Shown here: in pieces, positions 1-8,960 of the stretch
Numbering within the stretch: the stretch's first letter is position 1
Layout of the letters: every line of letters starts with the position of its first letter
From: Palsa-506 sp963836355
GTDB taxonomy: Bacteria > Actinomycetota > Actinomycetes > Streptosporangiales > Streptosporangiaceae
DNA: 64,000 bases
Direction of reading: 5' to 3'
Assembly (NCBI GenBank): GCA_963836355.1
Contig: CAWIJO010000002.1
Span: 1,364,001-1,428,000, forward strand
Notes under the pieces: generated by a model
Database searches by the model: none
What the model was told of the DNA's origin: nothing
The model's input: only the letters and a program-made list of their open reading frames with translations
Position numbers and translations under genes: made by a program

Positions 1-63
1 CACCACCCGGCGGGCCTTCCGCGGCGTGACGCGCACATACCGCGCCTTTGCCTTCGCTTCCAT
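1..63 (-). CDS. rplV: 50S ribosomal protein L22, N-terminal part
   Basis: The first 21 codons of L22 run off the left edge of the window. The ATG is the complement of 61-63, and the reading (MEAKAKARYVRVTPRKARR) is the typical L22 start. L22 binds 23S rRNA and lines the peptide exit tunnel. The gene follows rpsS by 56 bp in the S10 operon. The stretch before the start is a purine-rich GA repeat (about 64-80), which can act as the ribosome binding site. Confidence 0.93.
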   Translation of the reverse strand, partial: MEAKAKARYVRVTPRKARRVV

Positions 64-119
64 CGCTCTCTCTCGCTCTCTCTGGCTAGCCGGCCTGGCC
101 GGAATTTCTGTAACGGTGC

Positions 120-398
120 TCAGCGGCGGCTGCGCCGGTCGTCCCGCACGTGACTGCGGAACGTGCGGGTCGGTGCGAACTCGCCGAGCTTGTGCCCGAC
201 CATCGATTCGGTGATGAAGACCGGCACGTGCTTGCGGCCGTCGTGCACGGCGATCGTGTGGCCGAGCATCGCGGGGACGATCATGGAGCGGCGCGACCAC
301 GTCTTGATCACGTTCTTGGTGCCCTTGTCGTTCTGCACGTCCACCTTCTTCATCAGGTGGTCGTCCACGAAAGGACCCTTCTTCAGGCTACGAGGCAT
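120..398 (-). CDS. rpsS: 30S ribosomal protein S19
   Basis: The 92-residue product begins MPRSLKKGPFVDDHL and carries the family motifs KTWSRRS and GHKLGEFAPTRTF. S19 sits in the head of the small subunit, where it forms a complex with S13 and contacts tRNA. Length is normal for the family. It lies 12 bp downstream of rplB and is certainly co-transcribed with it in the S10 operon. No anomaly is seen. Confidence 0.97.
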   Translation of the reverse strand: MPRSLKKGPFVDDHLMKKVDVQNDKGTKNVIKTWSRRSMIVPAMLGHTIAVHDGRKHVPVFITESMVGHKLGEFAPTRTFRSHVRDDRRSRR

Positions 399-410
399 CG
401 TCAGGTGCTC

Positions 411-1244
411 CTACCGCTTCTTCTTACCGCGCCGGCGGGTAATCATCCGGTCGCTTGGCTTGCTTGCCTTCCGGGTGCGCCCTTCCGGCTTGCCCCAGGG
501 GCTGACCGGGTGGCGGCCGCCTGAGCTCTTGCCCTCGCCGCCGCCCAGCGGGTGATCGACGGGGTTCATCGCGACACCGCGGACCGACGGCCGGCGTCCC
601 TTCCACCGGCTCCGGCCGGCCTTGCCGAGCTTGATGTTGCCCTGCTCGGCGTTGCCGACCTCGCCGATGGTGGCGCGGCAGCCGGTCTCCACCCGCCGGA
701 TCTCACCGGACGGCATCCGCAGCTGCGCGTGCTGCCCTTCCTTGGCCAGCAACTGGACGCCGGACCCGGCGGAGCGGGCGATCTTGGCGCCGCCGCCCGG
801 CCGGAGCTCGATCGCGTGCACGACCGTGCCGGTCGGGATGTTGCGCAGCGGCAGGCAGTTGCCTGGCCTGATGTCAGCGCCCGGGCCGCTCTCCACCCGG
901 TCCCCCTGGCCGAGGCCCGACGGGCAGATGATGTAGCGCTTCTCCCCGTCGGCGTAGTGCAGCAGGGCGATCCGCGCGGTCCGGTTCGGGTCGTACTCGA
1001 TATGCGCGACCTTCGCCGGGACGCCGTCCTTGTCCGCCCGCCGGAAGTCGATCAGCCGGTAGGCGCGCTTGTGCCCGCCACCCTGGTGCCGAGTAGTGAT
1101 CCGGCCGTGCACGTTCCTGCCGCCGCGCGAGTGCAGCGGGCGCACCAGGGACTTCTCCGGCTCGCTGCGCGTCACCTCGGAGAAGTCAGCGCCGCTCGCG
1201 CCCCGCCTGCCCGGGGTGGTCGGCTTGTACTTGCGGATGGCCAT
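411..1244 (-). CDS. rplB: 50S ribosomal protein L2
   Basis: The 277-residue product has the L2 start MAIRKYKPTTPGRR, the central RNA-binding fold, and the C-terminal segment NPVDHPLGGGEG, whose His matches the residue long linked to peptidyl-transferase assembly. It ends in the usual basic tail (RRRGKKKR). L2 binds domain IV of 23S rRNA and is needed for subunit association. The gene sits 27 bp after rplW and 12 bp before rpsS in the S10 operon. Confidence 0.98.
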   Translation of the reverse strand: MAIRKYKPTTPGRRGASGADFSEVTRSEPEKSLVRPLHSRGGRNVHGRITTRHQGGGHKRAYRLIDFRRADKDGVPAKVAHIEYDPNRTARIALLHYADGEKRYIICPSGLGQGDRVESGPGADIRPGNCLPLRNIPTGTVVHAIELRPGGGAKIARSAGSGVQLLAKEGQHAQLRMPSGEIRRVETGCRATIGEVGNAEQGNIKLGKAGRSRWKGRRPSVRGVAMNPVDHPLGGGEGKSSGGRHPVSPWGKPEGRTRKASKPSDRMITRRRGKKKR

Positions 1245-1271
1245 GTGTGCTCAAGCTCCTATGGATGCGTG

Positions 1272-1571
1272 CTAGCTGACCGGGCCGAAGACGTCGATCC
1301 GGTCACCCTCGGCGAGGCTGACGATGGCGCGCTTGGTGTCGGGGCGCTTGCCCCAGCCGAACCGCGTCCGGCGCCGCTTGCCCGGCCGGTTGACCGTGTT
1401 GACGCCGGTCACCCGGACACTGAAGACGGCCTCGACCGCCTGCCTGATCTGGGTCTTGTTAGAGCCGGGCGCGACGATGAAGGTGTACTTGCCGTCATCG
1501 GCGAGCCGGTAGCTCTTCTCCGAGATGACCGGCCGCAAGAGGATGTCCCGCGGGTTAGCGATCCGGCTCAC
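1272..1571 (-). CDS. rplW: 50S ribosomal protein L23
   Basis: The 99-residue product opens with NPRDILLRPVISEKSY, the L23 signature, and contains the basic KRRRTRFGWGKRPDTKRA hairpin that enters 23S rRNA. L23 sits at the tunnel exit and docks trigger factor and SRP. The start overlaps the rplD stop by 4 bp (ATGA type), so translation is coupled to rplD. Length is normal. Confidence 0.97.
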   Translation of the reverse strand: MSRIANPRDILLRPVISEKSYRLADDGKYTFIVAPGSNKTQIRQAVEAVFSVRVTGVNTVNRPGKRRRTRFGWGKRPDTKRAIVSLAEGDRIDVFGPVS

Positions 1572-2230
1572 TGCTGTCCCTCCGGCTGCTGGCCGGCCCG
1601 CGCGACGAAGGCGCCCAGGCTGTCCTCGGTGAACACGACGTGGTCGCTGACCAGCACGTCGTACGTGTTGAGCTGGCCAGCGGCGATAAGGTGCACGCCC
1701 GCCACGTTCCGCAGGCTCTTCCAGGTAACCTGGTCGGCCCGGTCCGCCACGACGAGGACGTGGGTGCTGCCAGGCGCGGCGCCGATGACCGCGGCCAGCA
1801 CGGCATGGGCGTCCTTCGTCTTCGGCAGGTCACCCTCGGTGAACCGACTGACGACGTGCACCCGGCCGTGCCTGGCCCGGTCGGAAAGGGCTCCGCGCAG
1901 CGCCGCGGCCTTCATCTTCTTGGGCGTGCGCTGGGCGTAGGAACGGGGCACCGGCCCGTGCACTACGCCGCCGCCGGCGAACTGCGGCGCGCGGATCGAG
2001 CCCTGCCTGGCCCGCCCGGTGCCCTTCTGCCGGTACGGCTTCCGCCCGCCGCCGCGGACCGCGCCGCGGGTCTTGGTGGCATGCGTGCCCTGGCGGGCCG
2101 CCGCCTCCTGTGCCACCACTACCTGGTGGATCAGCGGCACATTCACCTTGGCGTCAAATATCTCGGCCGGGAGGTCCACTGTCTGGTCGGTGCTACCGGA
2201 TGGGGATACGACGTTAACGGCGCTCATCAT
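1568..2230 (-). CDS. rplD: 50S ribosomal protein L4
   Basis: The 220-residue product has the L4 loop ATKTRGAVRGGGRKPYRQKGTGRARQ (about residues 50-75) that reaches into the exit tunnel, followed by the globular domain. The start overlaps the rplC stop by 4 bp, and its own stop overlaps rplW by 4 bp, so rplC-rplD-rplW are translationally coupled. In some bacteria L4 also represses its own operon; I see no evidence for or against that here. Confidence 0.97.
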   Translation of the reverse strand: MMSAVNVVSPSGSTDQTVDLPAEIFDAKVNVPLIHQVVVAQEAAARQGTHATKTRGAVRGGGRKPYRQKGTGRARQGSIRAPQFAGGGVVHGPVPRSYAQRTPKKMKAAALRGALSDRARHGRVHVVSRFTEGDLPKTKDAHAVLAAVIGAAPGSTHVLVVADRADQVTWKSLRNVAGVHLIAAGQLNTYDVLVSDHVVFTEDSLGAFVARAGQQPEGQQ

Positions 2231-2904
2231 GCCTCACCCTTCGCTGGCCGCCCGCCGGGGAGCAGCGGGGTCTTGACGGCGGTGCGGACCAGGACCAAGC
2301 CGCCCTTCGGGCCGGGCACCGCGCCCTTGATCAGCAGCAGGCCGCGTTCGGTGTCGACGCCGTGCAGGGTCAGCCGCGGCGCGGTGGTGCGGACGCCGCC
2401 CATCCGGCCGGCCATCCTGACCCCCTTGAACACCCGGCCCGGCGTCGCGCAGCCGCCGATCGACCCGGGCGAGCGGTGCTTGCGCTGCGTGCCGTGGGAG
2501 GCGGACAGGCCCTTGAAGCCATGCCGCTTCATCACGCCCGCGAAGCCCTTGCCCTTGCTCTTCGCCGTCACGTCGACCAGGTCGCCGGCCGTGAACGTGG
2601 TGGCGCTGACTTCCTGGCCCAGGGTGTACTCGGCGGCGTTGTCAGTGCGCAGCTCGACCAGGTACCGGCGCGGCGTCACCCCGGCCTTGGCGAAATGGCC
2701 CGCCTGGGGCTTGTTCACCTTGCGCGGGTCTATGTCGCCGTAGCCGAGCTGCACCGCGGCATAGCCGTCGGCGTCCGGGGTGCGCACCGCGGTGACGACG
2801 CAGGGGCCGGCCGCCACGACGGTGACCGGCACGATCTTGCCGTCTTCACCGAAGACCTGGGTCATGCCGAGCTTGGTGCCCAGGACTCCCTTGATCTGCT
2901 TCAT
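2227..2904 (-). CDS. rplC: 50S ribosomal protein L3
   Basis: The product is 225 residues from the ATG complementary to 2902-2904 and begins MKQIKGVLGTKLGMTQVF. This start is preferred over the upstream in-frame codon (2958) because GAGGGA lies about 8 bases before it and the extra 18 residues would overlap rpsJ. The L3 core motif KRHGFKGLSASHGTQRKHRSPGS is present; this loop reaches the peptidyl-transferase centre. The gene follows rpsJ by 13 bp. Confidence 0.96.
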   Translation of the reverse strand: MKQIKGVLGTKLGMTQVFGEDGKIVPVTVVAAGPCVVTAVRTPDADGYAAVQLGYGDIDPRKVNKPQAGHFAKAGVTPRRYLVELRTDNAAEYTLGQEVSATTFTAGDLVDVTAKSKGKGFAGVMKRHGFKGLSASHGTQRKHRSPGSIGGCATPGRVFKGVRMAGRMGGVRTTAPRLTLHGVDTERGLLLIKGAVPGPKGGLVLVRTAVKTPLLPGGRPAKGEA

Positions 2905-2917
2905 GTCGGTGCGTCCC

Positions 2918-3226
2918 TCAGAGCTTGATCTCGATGTCGACGCCTGCTGGCAGGTCAAGCCGCATCAGCGAATCGACGGTCTTCGGCGTGGGGTCGATGA
3001 TGTCGATCAGCCGCTTGTGCGTCCGCATCTCGAAGTGCTCTCTCGAGTCCTTGTACTTATGCGGCGAGCGGATGACGCAGTACACGTTCTTCTCGGTGGG
3101 CAGCGGCACCGGGCCCGCGACCTTCGCGCCGGTGCGCGTCACCGTGTCGACGATCTTCCGCGCCGAGTTGTCGATGACCTCATGGTCATAGGCCTTGAGC
3201 CGGATGCGGATCTTCTGTCCCGCCAT
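2918..3226 (-). CDS. rpsJ: 30S ribosomal protein S10 (NusE)
   Basis: The 102-residue product (MAGQKIRIRLKAYDHEVID...) is a full-length S10. It keeps the SPHKYKDSREHFE loop and RTHKRLIDI. S10 is part of the 30S head and also acts as NusE, the partner of NusB/NusG that couples transcription to translation. It is the first gene of the S10 operon here. The segment upstream (3227-3484) separates it from tuf and should hold its promoter and leader. Confidence 0.97.
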   Translation of the reverse strand: MAGQKIRIRLKAYDHEVIDNSARKIVDTVTRTGAKVAGPVPLPTEKNVYCVIRSPHKYKDSREHFEMRTHKRLIDIIDPTPKTVDSLMRLDLPAGVDIEIKL

Positions 3227-3441
3227 GTGTCCTTCTCTGCTAGTCGGGGGGGCGACCCCCCGAGCCCCCCGCAGCCACCCTTCGGGCGGCTACGAGCTTC
3301 GCTCGCGGGCCGGGGGACACCCCCCGGACCCCCGCTGCGGCCTGCTCGGGCCGGCCAAGGCCGACCGTCGCGAGCCGCACGGGCTTCGCTTCACTCGCCC
3401 GGGAAACCCGGGATCCCTTCGATAAAACTCGGCTCCGCGGT
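3227..3441 (-). promoter_or_regulatory. S10-operon leader region with G/C hairpins
   Basis: This non-coding stretch lies between tuf and rpsJ. It holds a hairpin immediately before rpsJ (arms 3244-3251 and 3256-3263, loop of 4) and a second one at 3310-3327 (7-bp arms). A position that close to the rpsJ start suggests a role in leader folding or translation control. I cannot assign a convincing -35/-10 pair within it. Confidence 0.4.
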
Positions 3442-3473
3442 GCGGCGGCCGGTCCTTGCGGCCCGGCCGCCGC
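3442..3473 (-). terminator. Hairpin after tuf
   Basis: Perfect 11-bp arms (3442-3452 and 3463-3473) with a 10-base loop start 12 bp after the tuf stop. There is no T-run, as is common in GC-rich actinobacteria. It probably ends the str operon transcript before the S10 operon. Confidence 0.6.
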
Positions 3474-3484
3474 GTTCGCAGCTG

Positions 3485-4678
<1,194 letters not shown>

Positions 4679-4765
4679 TGGTGTCTCCTCGTTGCGATCG
4701 TTCCCCACCTCGGTGGGGCCAGGCGCGCACGCGCGGCGCCGTCTCCTGCTGGGCTTGGTACTGGC

Positions 4766-6865
4766 TTACTCGCCTCTGGCTTTGGCGATGATTTCCTTGG
4801 CTATGCTCGGCGGCACTTCTGCATACGAGTCGAACTGCATGCTGTAGTCCGCCCTGCCCTGCGTCCGGCTGCGCAGGTCACCCACGTAGCCGAACATCTC
4901 GGACAGCGGGACGCCCGCCTTGACGACCCTGACCCCGCTGCGTTCCTCCATGGCATGGATCTGGCCACGGCGGCTGTTCAGGTCGCCGATAACCTCGCCC
5001 ATGTACTCATCAGGGGTTCTCACCTCGACGGCCATGACGGGCTCAAGAAGCACGGGGTCGGCATAGCCGGCCGCCTTCTTGAATGCCATCGAGCCTGCGA
5101 TCTTGAAGGCCAGCTCGGACGAGTCCACCTCGTGGTAGGCACCGTCAGTCAGCGTCACCCTCAGGTCGACCATCGGGTAACCGGCCAGCACGCCGAACTC
5201 CGCGGCCTCCTGGCAGCCGGCGTCCACTGACGGGATGTACTCCCGCGGGACGCGCCCGCCATGAATCTTGTTCTCGAACTCGTAGCCGCCGCCGTCGCCG
5301 CCGGTCGGCTCCAGGTTGATGACGACTTTGGCGTACTGCCCGGCGCCGCCAGTCTGCTTCTTGTGGATGTACTCGACCTTCTCGGCCTTCCGCCGGATGG
5401 TCTCCCGGTAGGCAACCTGCGGGCGGCCGATGTTCGCCTCGACCCTGAACTCCCGGCGCATCCGCTCCACCAGCACTTCGAGGTGCAGCTCACCCATCCC
5501 GGAGATGATGGTCTGCCCGGTCTCCTCGTCGGTCCTGACCTGAAAGGTCGGGTCCTCCTCGGCCAGCCGCTGGATCGCGATGCCGAGCTTGTCCTGGTCA
5601 CCCTTGGTCCGCGGCTCGATCGCCACGTTGATGACCGGCGCGGGGAACGTCATCGACTCGAGGATTACCGGCTTGGCCTGGTCGCACAGCGTGTCGCCGG
5701 TCGAGGTGTCCTTCAGGCCCATCACGGCGACGATCTGCCCGGCGATAGCGGACGGGCGCTCCTCGCGCTTGTTCGCGTGCATCTGGTAGATCTTGCCGAT
5801 CCGCTCCTTGCGGCCCTTGGTCGAGTTCTGCACCGAGGTGCCGGTATTCAGGGTGCCGGAGTAGATCCGGATGTAGGTCAGCTTGCCGAGGTGCTGATCA
5901 GACATGATCTTGAAGGCCAGCGCCGAGAACGGCGCGTCCGGGTCGGCCTGCCGCTCGATCGCCGTGTCCTCGTTGTTGACGGCGTGGCCCTGGATCGGGG
6001 GGATGTCTACCGGGCTAGGCAGGTAGTCCACTATCGCGTCCAGCATCGGCTGGACGCCCTTGTTCTTGAACGCGCTGCCGCAGAGCACCGGGGTAACCGA
6101 GCCGGCGATGGTGGCCCGCCGGATGGCCGCCACGAGCTGGTCCTCGTCGGGCTCGGTGCCCTCGAGGTACAGCTCCATCATGGTCTCGTCGTTCTCCGAG
6201 ATGTTCTCCACCAGCCGGTCCCGCCACTCGCGGGCCGCGTCCAGGTAGTCATCGGGCACCGGCACGGTCTCGTAGGTGTCGCCCTTGCCGTCGGTCTGCC
6301 AGAGCAGGGCGCGCATCCGGATCAGGTCGATGATGCCGCGGAAGTCCGATTCGACCCCCCACGGGAGCTGGAGGACCAGCGGGGTCGCGCCTAGCCGATC
6401 GGAGATCATCTCGACGCAGCGATGGAACTCGGCTCCGACCCGGTCCATCTTGTTCACGAAGCAGATTCGCGGCACGCCGTAGCGGTCCGCCTGCCGCCAG
6501 ACCGTCTCGGACTGCGGCTCCACCCCGGCTACCCCGTCGAAGACCGCGACGGCGCCGTCGAGCACCCGCAGCGACCGCTCCACTTCCACGGTGAAGTCCA
6601 CGTGCCCGGGGGTGTCGATCAGGTTGATCGTGTGATCGCGCCAGATGCAGGTGGTCGCAGCCGACGTGATGGTGATACCGCGCTCTTGCTCCTGCTCCAT
6701 CCAGTCCATCGTGGCTGCGCCCTCGTGGACCTCACCGATCTTGTAGTTGATGCCGGTGTAGAACAGGATCCGCTCGGTGGTCGTGGTCTTGCCCGCGTCG
6801 ATATGCGCCATGACCCCGATATTGCGGAGCCTGGCGAGTTCCACGGCGGTCTGGATGGCGGCCAC
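4766..6865 (-). CDS. fusA: Elongation factor G
   Basis: The 699-residue GTPase drives tRNA-mRNA translocation and, with RRF, ribosome recycling. Visible motifs are AHIDAGKTTTTERIL (P-loop), RGITITSAAT (switch I), DTPGHVDFT (G3) and NKMDR (G4), followed by domains II-V with the domain IV segment GGRVPREYIPSVDAG. The length is that of the housekeeping factor. It follows rpsG by 81 bp, a gap that holds a small hairpin (6896-6912), in the rpsL-rpsG-fusA-tuf order of the str operon. Confidence 0.97.
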   Translation of the reverse strand: MAAIQTAVELARLRNIGVMAHIDAGKTTTTERILFYTGINYKIGEVHEGAATMDWMEQEQERGITITSAATTCIWRDHTINLIDTPGHVDFTVEVERSLRVLDGAVAVFDGVAGVEPQSETVWRQADRYGVPRICFVNKMDRVGAEFHRCVEMISDRLGATPLVLQLPWGVESDFRGIIDLIRMRALLWQTDGKGDTYETVPVPDDYLDAAREWRDRLVENISENDETMMELYLEGTEPDEDQLVAAIRRATIAGSVTPVLCGSAFKNKGVQPMLDAIVDYLPSPVDIPPIQGHAVNNEDTAIERQADPDAPFSALAFKIMSDQHLGKLTYIRIYSGTLNTGTSVQNSTKGRKERIGKIYQMHANKREERPSAIAGQIVAVMGLKDTSTGDTLCDQAKPVILESMTFPAPVINVAIEPRTKGDQDKLGIAIQRLAEEDPTFQVRTDEETGQTIISGMGELHLEVLVERMRREFRVEANIGRPQVAYRETIRRKAEKVEYIHKKQTGGAGQYAKVVINLEPTGGDGGGYEFENKIHGGRVPREYIPSVDAGCQEAAEFGVLAGYPMVDLRVTLTDGAYHEVDSSELAFKIAGSMAFKKAAGYADPVLLEPVMAVEVRTPDEYMGEVIGDLNSRRGQIHAMEERSGVRVVKAGVPLSEMFGYVGDLRSRTQGRADYSMQFDSYAEVPPSIAKEIIAKARGE

Positions 6866-6946
6866 TGCTGAGATCCCTCGTTCTCTTCGGAGTTACCGGC
6901 GGTCATCGCCGGCATTACTGTCGTTAGGCTGGCGGCGCTGCTTGCG

Positions 6947-7417
6947 TTACCAGCGGTAGTGGGCGAAAGCCTTGTTCGACTCGGCCATCTTGTGGGTGTC
7001 CTCGCGGCGCTTCACGCTCGCCCCGAGGCCATTGCTCGCGTCGAGCAGCTCGTTCATCAGCCGCTCGGTCATGGTCTTCTCCCGGCGCGAGCGCGAGTAG
7101 GCAACCAGCCAGCGGAGCGCCAGCGTGGTGCTGCGGGAAGCCCGTACCTCGACCGGAACCTGGTAGGTGGCACCGCCAACGCGGCGGCTGCGGACTTCCA
7201 GCGTCGGCTTGACGTTGTCCAGCGCGCGCTTGAGCGTCACCACCGGGTCGTTGCCGGTCTTGTCCTTGCAGCCCTCGAGCGCGCCGTAGACGATCCGCTC
7301 GGCCAGTGACCGCTTGCCGCTGCGCAGCACCTTGCTTACTAGCGCGGTGACGAGCGGCGAGCCGTAGACGGGGTCGGTGACCAGCTGCCGTTTGGTCGCG
7401 GGGCCCTTGCGCGGCAT
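6947..7417 (-). CDS. rpsG: 30S ribosomal protein S7
   Basis: The 156-residue product begins MPRKGPATKRQLVTDPVYGS and ends KAFAHYRW, both typical of actinobacterial S7. It nucleates assembly of the 30S head. The ATG at 7415-7417 is chosen because AAGGAG lies about 11 bases upstream, inside the end of rpsL, and the next in-frame codon upstream would add 34 unrelated residues. Only one base separates the rpsL stop from this start, so the two are likely coupled. Confidence 0.96.
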   Translation of the reverse strand: MPRKGPATKRQLVTDPVYGSPLVTALVSKVLRSGKRSLAERIVYGALEGCKDKTGNDPVVTLKRALDNVKPTLEVRSRRVGGATYQVPVEVRASRSTTLALRWLVAYSRSRREKTMTERLMNELLDASNGLGASVKRREDTHKMAESNKAFAHYRW

Positions 7418-7418
7418 G

Positions 7419-7793
7419 TCAGCTCTTCTCCTTCTTCGCGCCGTAGCGGCTGCGGGCCTGCTTGCGGCCGCGGACGCCCTGGGTGTCCAGGGAGCCGCGG
7501 ATGACCTTGTAACGCACACCGGGAAGGTCGCGGACGCGGCCGCCGCGGACTAGCACGATGGAGTGCTCCTGCAGGTTGTGGCCAACGCCCGGAATGTAGG
7601 CGGTGACCTCAATGTGGCTGGTGAGCCGCACCCTGGCGACCTTGCGGAGCGCGGAGTTCGGCTTCTTGGGCGTGGTGGTGTAGACGCGCGTGCAGACACC
7701 GCGGCGCTGCGGGCTGCCCTTGAGCGCCGGGGTGTTGTTCTTGGCTACCTTGTCCTGGCGGCCCTTCCGGACCAGCTGCTGGATCGTTGGCAC
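7419..7793 (-). CDS. rpsL: 30S ribosomal protein S12, with Arg at position 88
   Basis: The 124-residue product begins at a GTG (7791-7793) with GGAG 5 bases upstream and reads PTIQQLVRKGRQDKVAKN. S12 monitors codon-anticodon pairing in the decoding centre. Lys43 (TTTPKKPNS) is present, but the loop that is usually GRVKDLPGV reads GRVRDLPGV here, placing Arg at residue 88. Residue 70 is Val (IPGVGHNLQ), where I recall Glu in Mycobacterium and Streptomyces. K88R is a known streptomycin-resistance substitution in Mycobacterium tuberculosis. The rest of the sequence is normal. Confidence 0.96.
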   Translation of the reverse strand: MPTIQQLVRKGRQDKVAKNNTPALKGSPQRRGVCTRVYTTTPKKPNSALRKVARVRLTSHIEVTAYIPGVGHNLQEHSIVLVRGGRVRDLPGVRYKVIRGSLDTQGVRGRKQARSRYGAKKEKS

Positions 7794-8046
7794 CGCGTCT
7801 CCGTCTTCGTCATATCTCCGGGCGCCTGACGGCGCATATAAGTCCCTTGGCCTGCGGGTTAACTGGACTCTCCGACCCCCGTGGTCGGGCGTGTCGCCGT
7901 CATCACAGTGCACCGGCCGATTAAGGCCGATACGTCAGGGTTGGGGAAAGCCTGCACGCGTGGCCGTTCGCTGCTCCCGGCCTGATGACCATGGAGCCGC
8001 CGCCCGCTAGCGCGCACGTGCCCGCTCGTGACGGGCACGGTCAATC

Positions 8047-8075
8047 AGCGTACCGGCCTGCTTCCATAAGGTCAA
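8047..8075 (-). promoter_or_regulatory. Promoter of the rpsL (str) operon
   Basis: On the minus strand TTGACC (8070-8075) and TACGCT (8047-8052) are separated by exactly 17 bp, a near-consensus pair for the main actinobacterial sigma factor. It points at rpsL, about 250 bases away. The region 7794-8046 then forms a long non-coding leader in which I see no gene. Confidence 0.75.
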
Positions 8076-8124
8076 AGCGAGCCCAACTATTCCCCGCAGT
8101 GGTACAGGTTACCCGATCCCGGGG

Positions 8125-8787
8125 CTAACTGTTGTCCAGCCGGTGGAAGGCAACCTCCTCCAGCAGCAGGCGGAGGCCCGCCGCTGCCGGGACGGCGACG
8201 AGCGCGCCGACGATGCCCATCAGCGTGCCGCCGACCAGCACCGCGACCACCGAGACCGCGCCGGGTACCTGGACCGTCTTGCCCATGATCCTGGGCACCA
8301 GGAAGTAGTCCTCGGACAGCCGGTAGGCGATGTAGAAGCCCAGGGTCAGGGCAGCGACCGGGAGCGACACCGTCAGCGCGACCAGGGTGACCGCGAGCAG
8401 AGTCACGATCACCGCTGCCGGGCGCCGCAAACATGTCTGGTAAGCCAGCTGACCGCCGGATCCAGCCCGGCCGCGATGAACAGCGCCAGCCCGACCAGCA
8501 CGAGCACGGATCGTGCCCTGATCGTTAGCTCGGCTAGGGCGTAGGTCACCGCGACGCCTGCCGCGGCGGCCATCCCGATGAAGAACGGACCTCCTGTTCA
8601 TGGGCCGGCCGGGCCGGCCCAGCCCGCCGGTTTCCTCGGCCAGCGCGGCGGCTTCCTCAACCGCCTCGTGGATCCGGCCCGCCGGGGCCTGGTAGCCGCG
8701 GTCCCCGGTCGCCTCGTGCATCCTGTCCTCAGACGACCCCAGGACCTCGTCCGCGGCGATAGGAGACTGGCCCTGATTGGCTGCCAT
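8125..8787 (-). pseudogene. Decayed AI-2E/PerM-family transporter
   Basis: The C-terminal part (about 8125-8400) reads as the end of an AI-2E-family permease: LTLGFYIAYRLSEDYFLVPRIMGK, followed by two hydrophobic segments. The N-terminal helices (PFFIGMAAAAGVAVTYALAEL, then RSVLVLVGLALFIAAGLDP) are present at about 8435-8590 but in another frame. A shift out of frame lies near 8595 and one back in near 8435. The whole is about 220 codons against 350 or more for the family, so the central membrane segments are missing too. It sits between rpoC and the str operon. Deletion plus two frameshifts makes this a true remnant rather than a sequencing slip. Confidence 0.75.
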
Positions 8788-8890
8788 GCCGCGGACACCT
8801 CCAGCGCGCTAGGGGGATACCGGCGGCTAGCAAGTGTCCACGACGCCGGGCTCTAAACGGCCGGCACCGAACCTCACCGGCGAGCATGGC

Positions 8891-8922
8891 GAGGCGCCCG
8901 GCAGCTGACTGCCGGGCGCCTC
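8891..8922 (-). terminator. Terminator of rpoBC
   Basis: A perfect 14-bp stem (8891-8904 with 8909-8922) and a 4-base loop begin 39 bp after the rpoC stop. There is no T-run. The symmetric stem could also stop transcription from the other side. Confidence 0.8.
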
Positions 8923-8960
8923 GTCGCTGCGTACCGCGGGCGGGCGCCCGCGGCAGTGAG

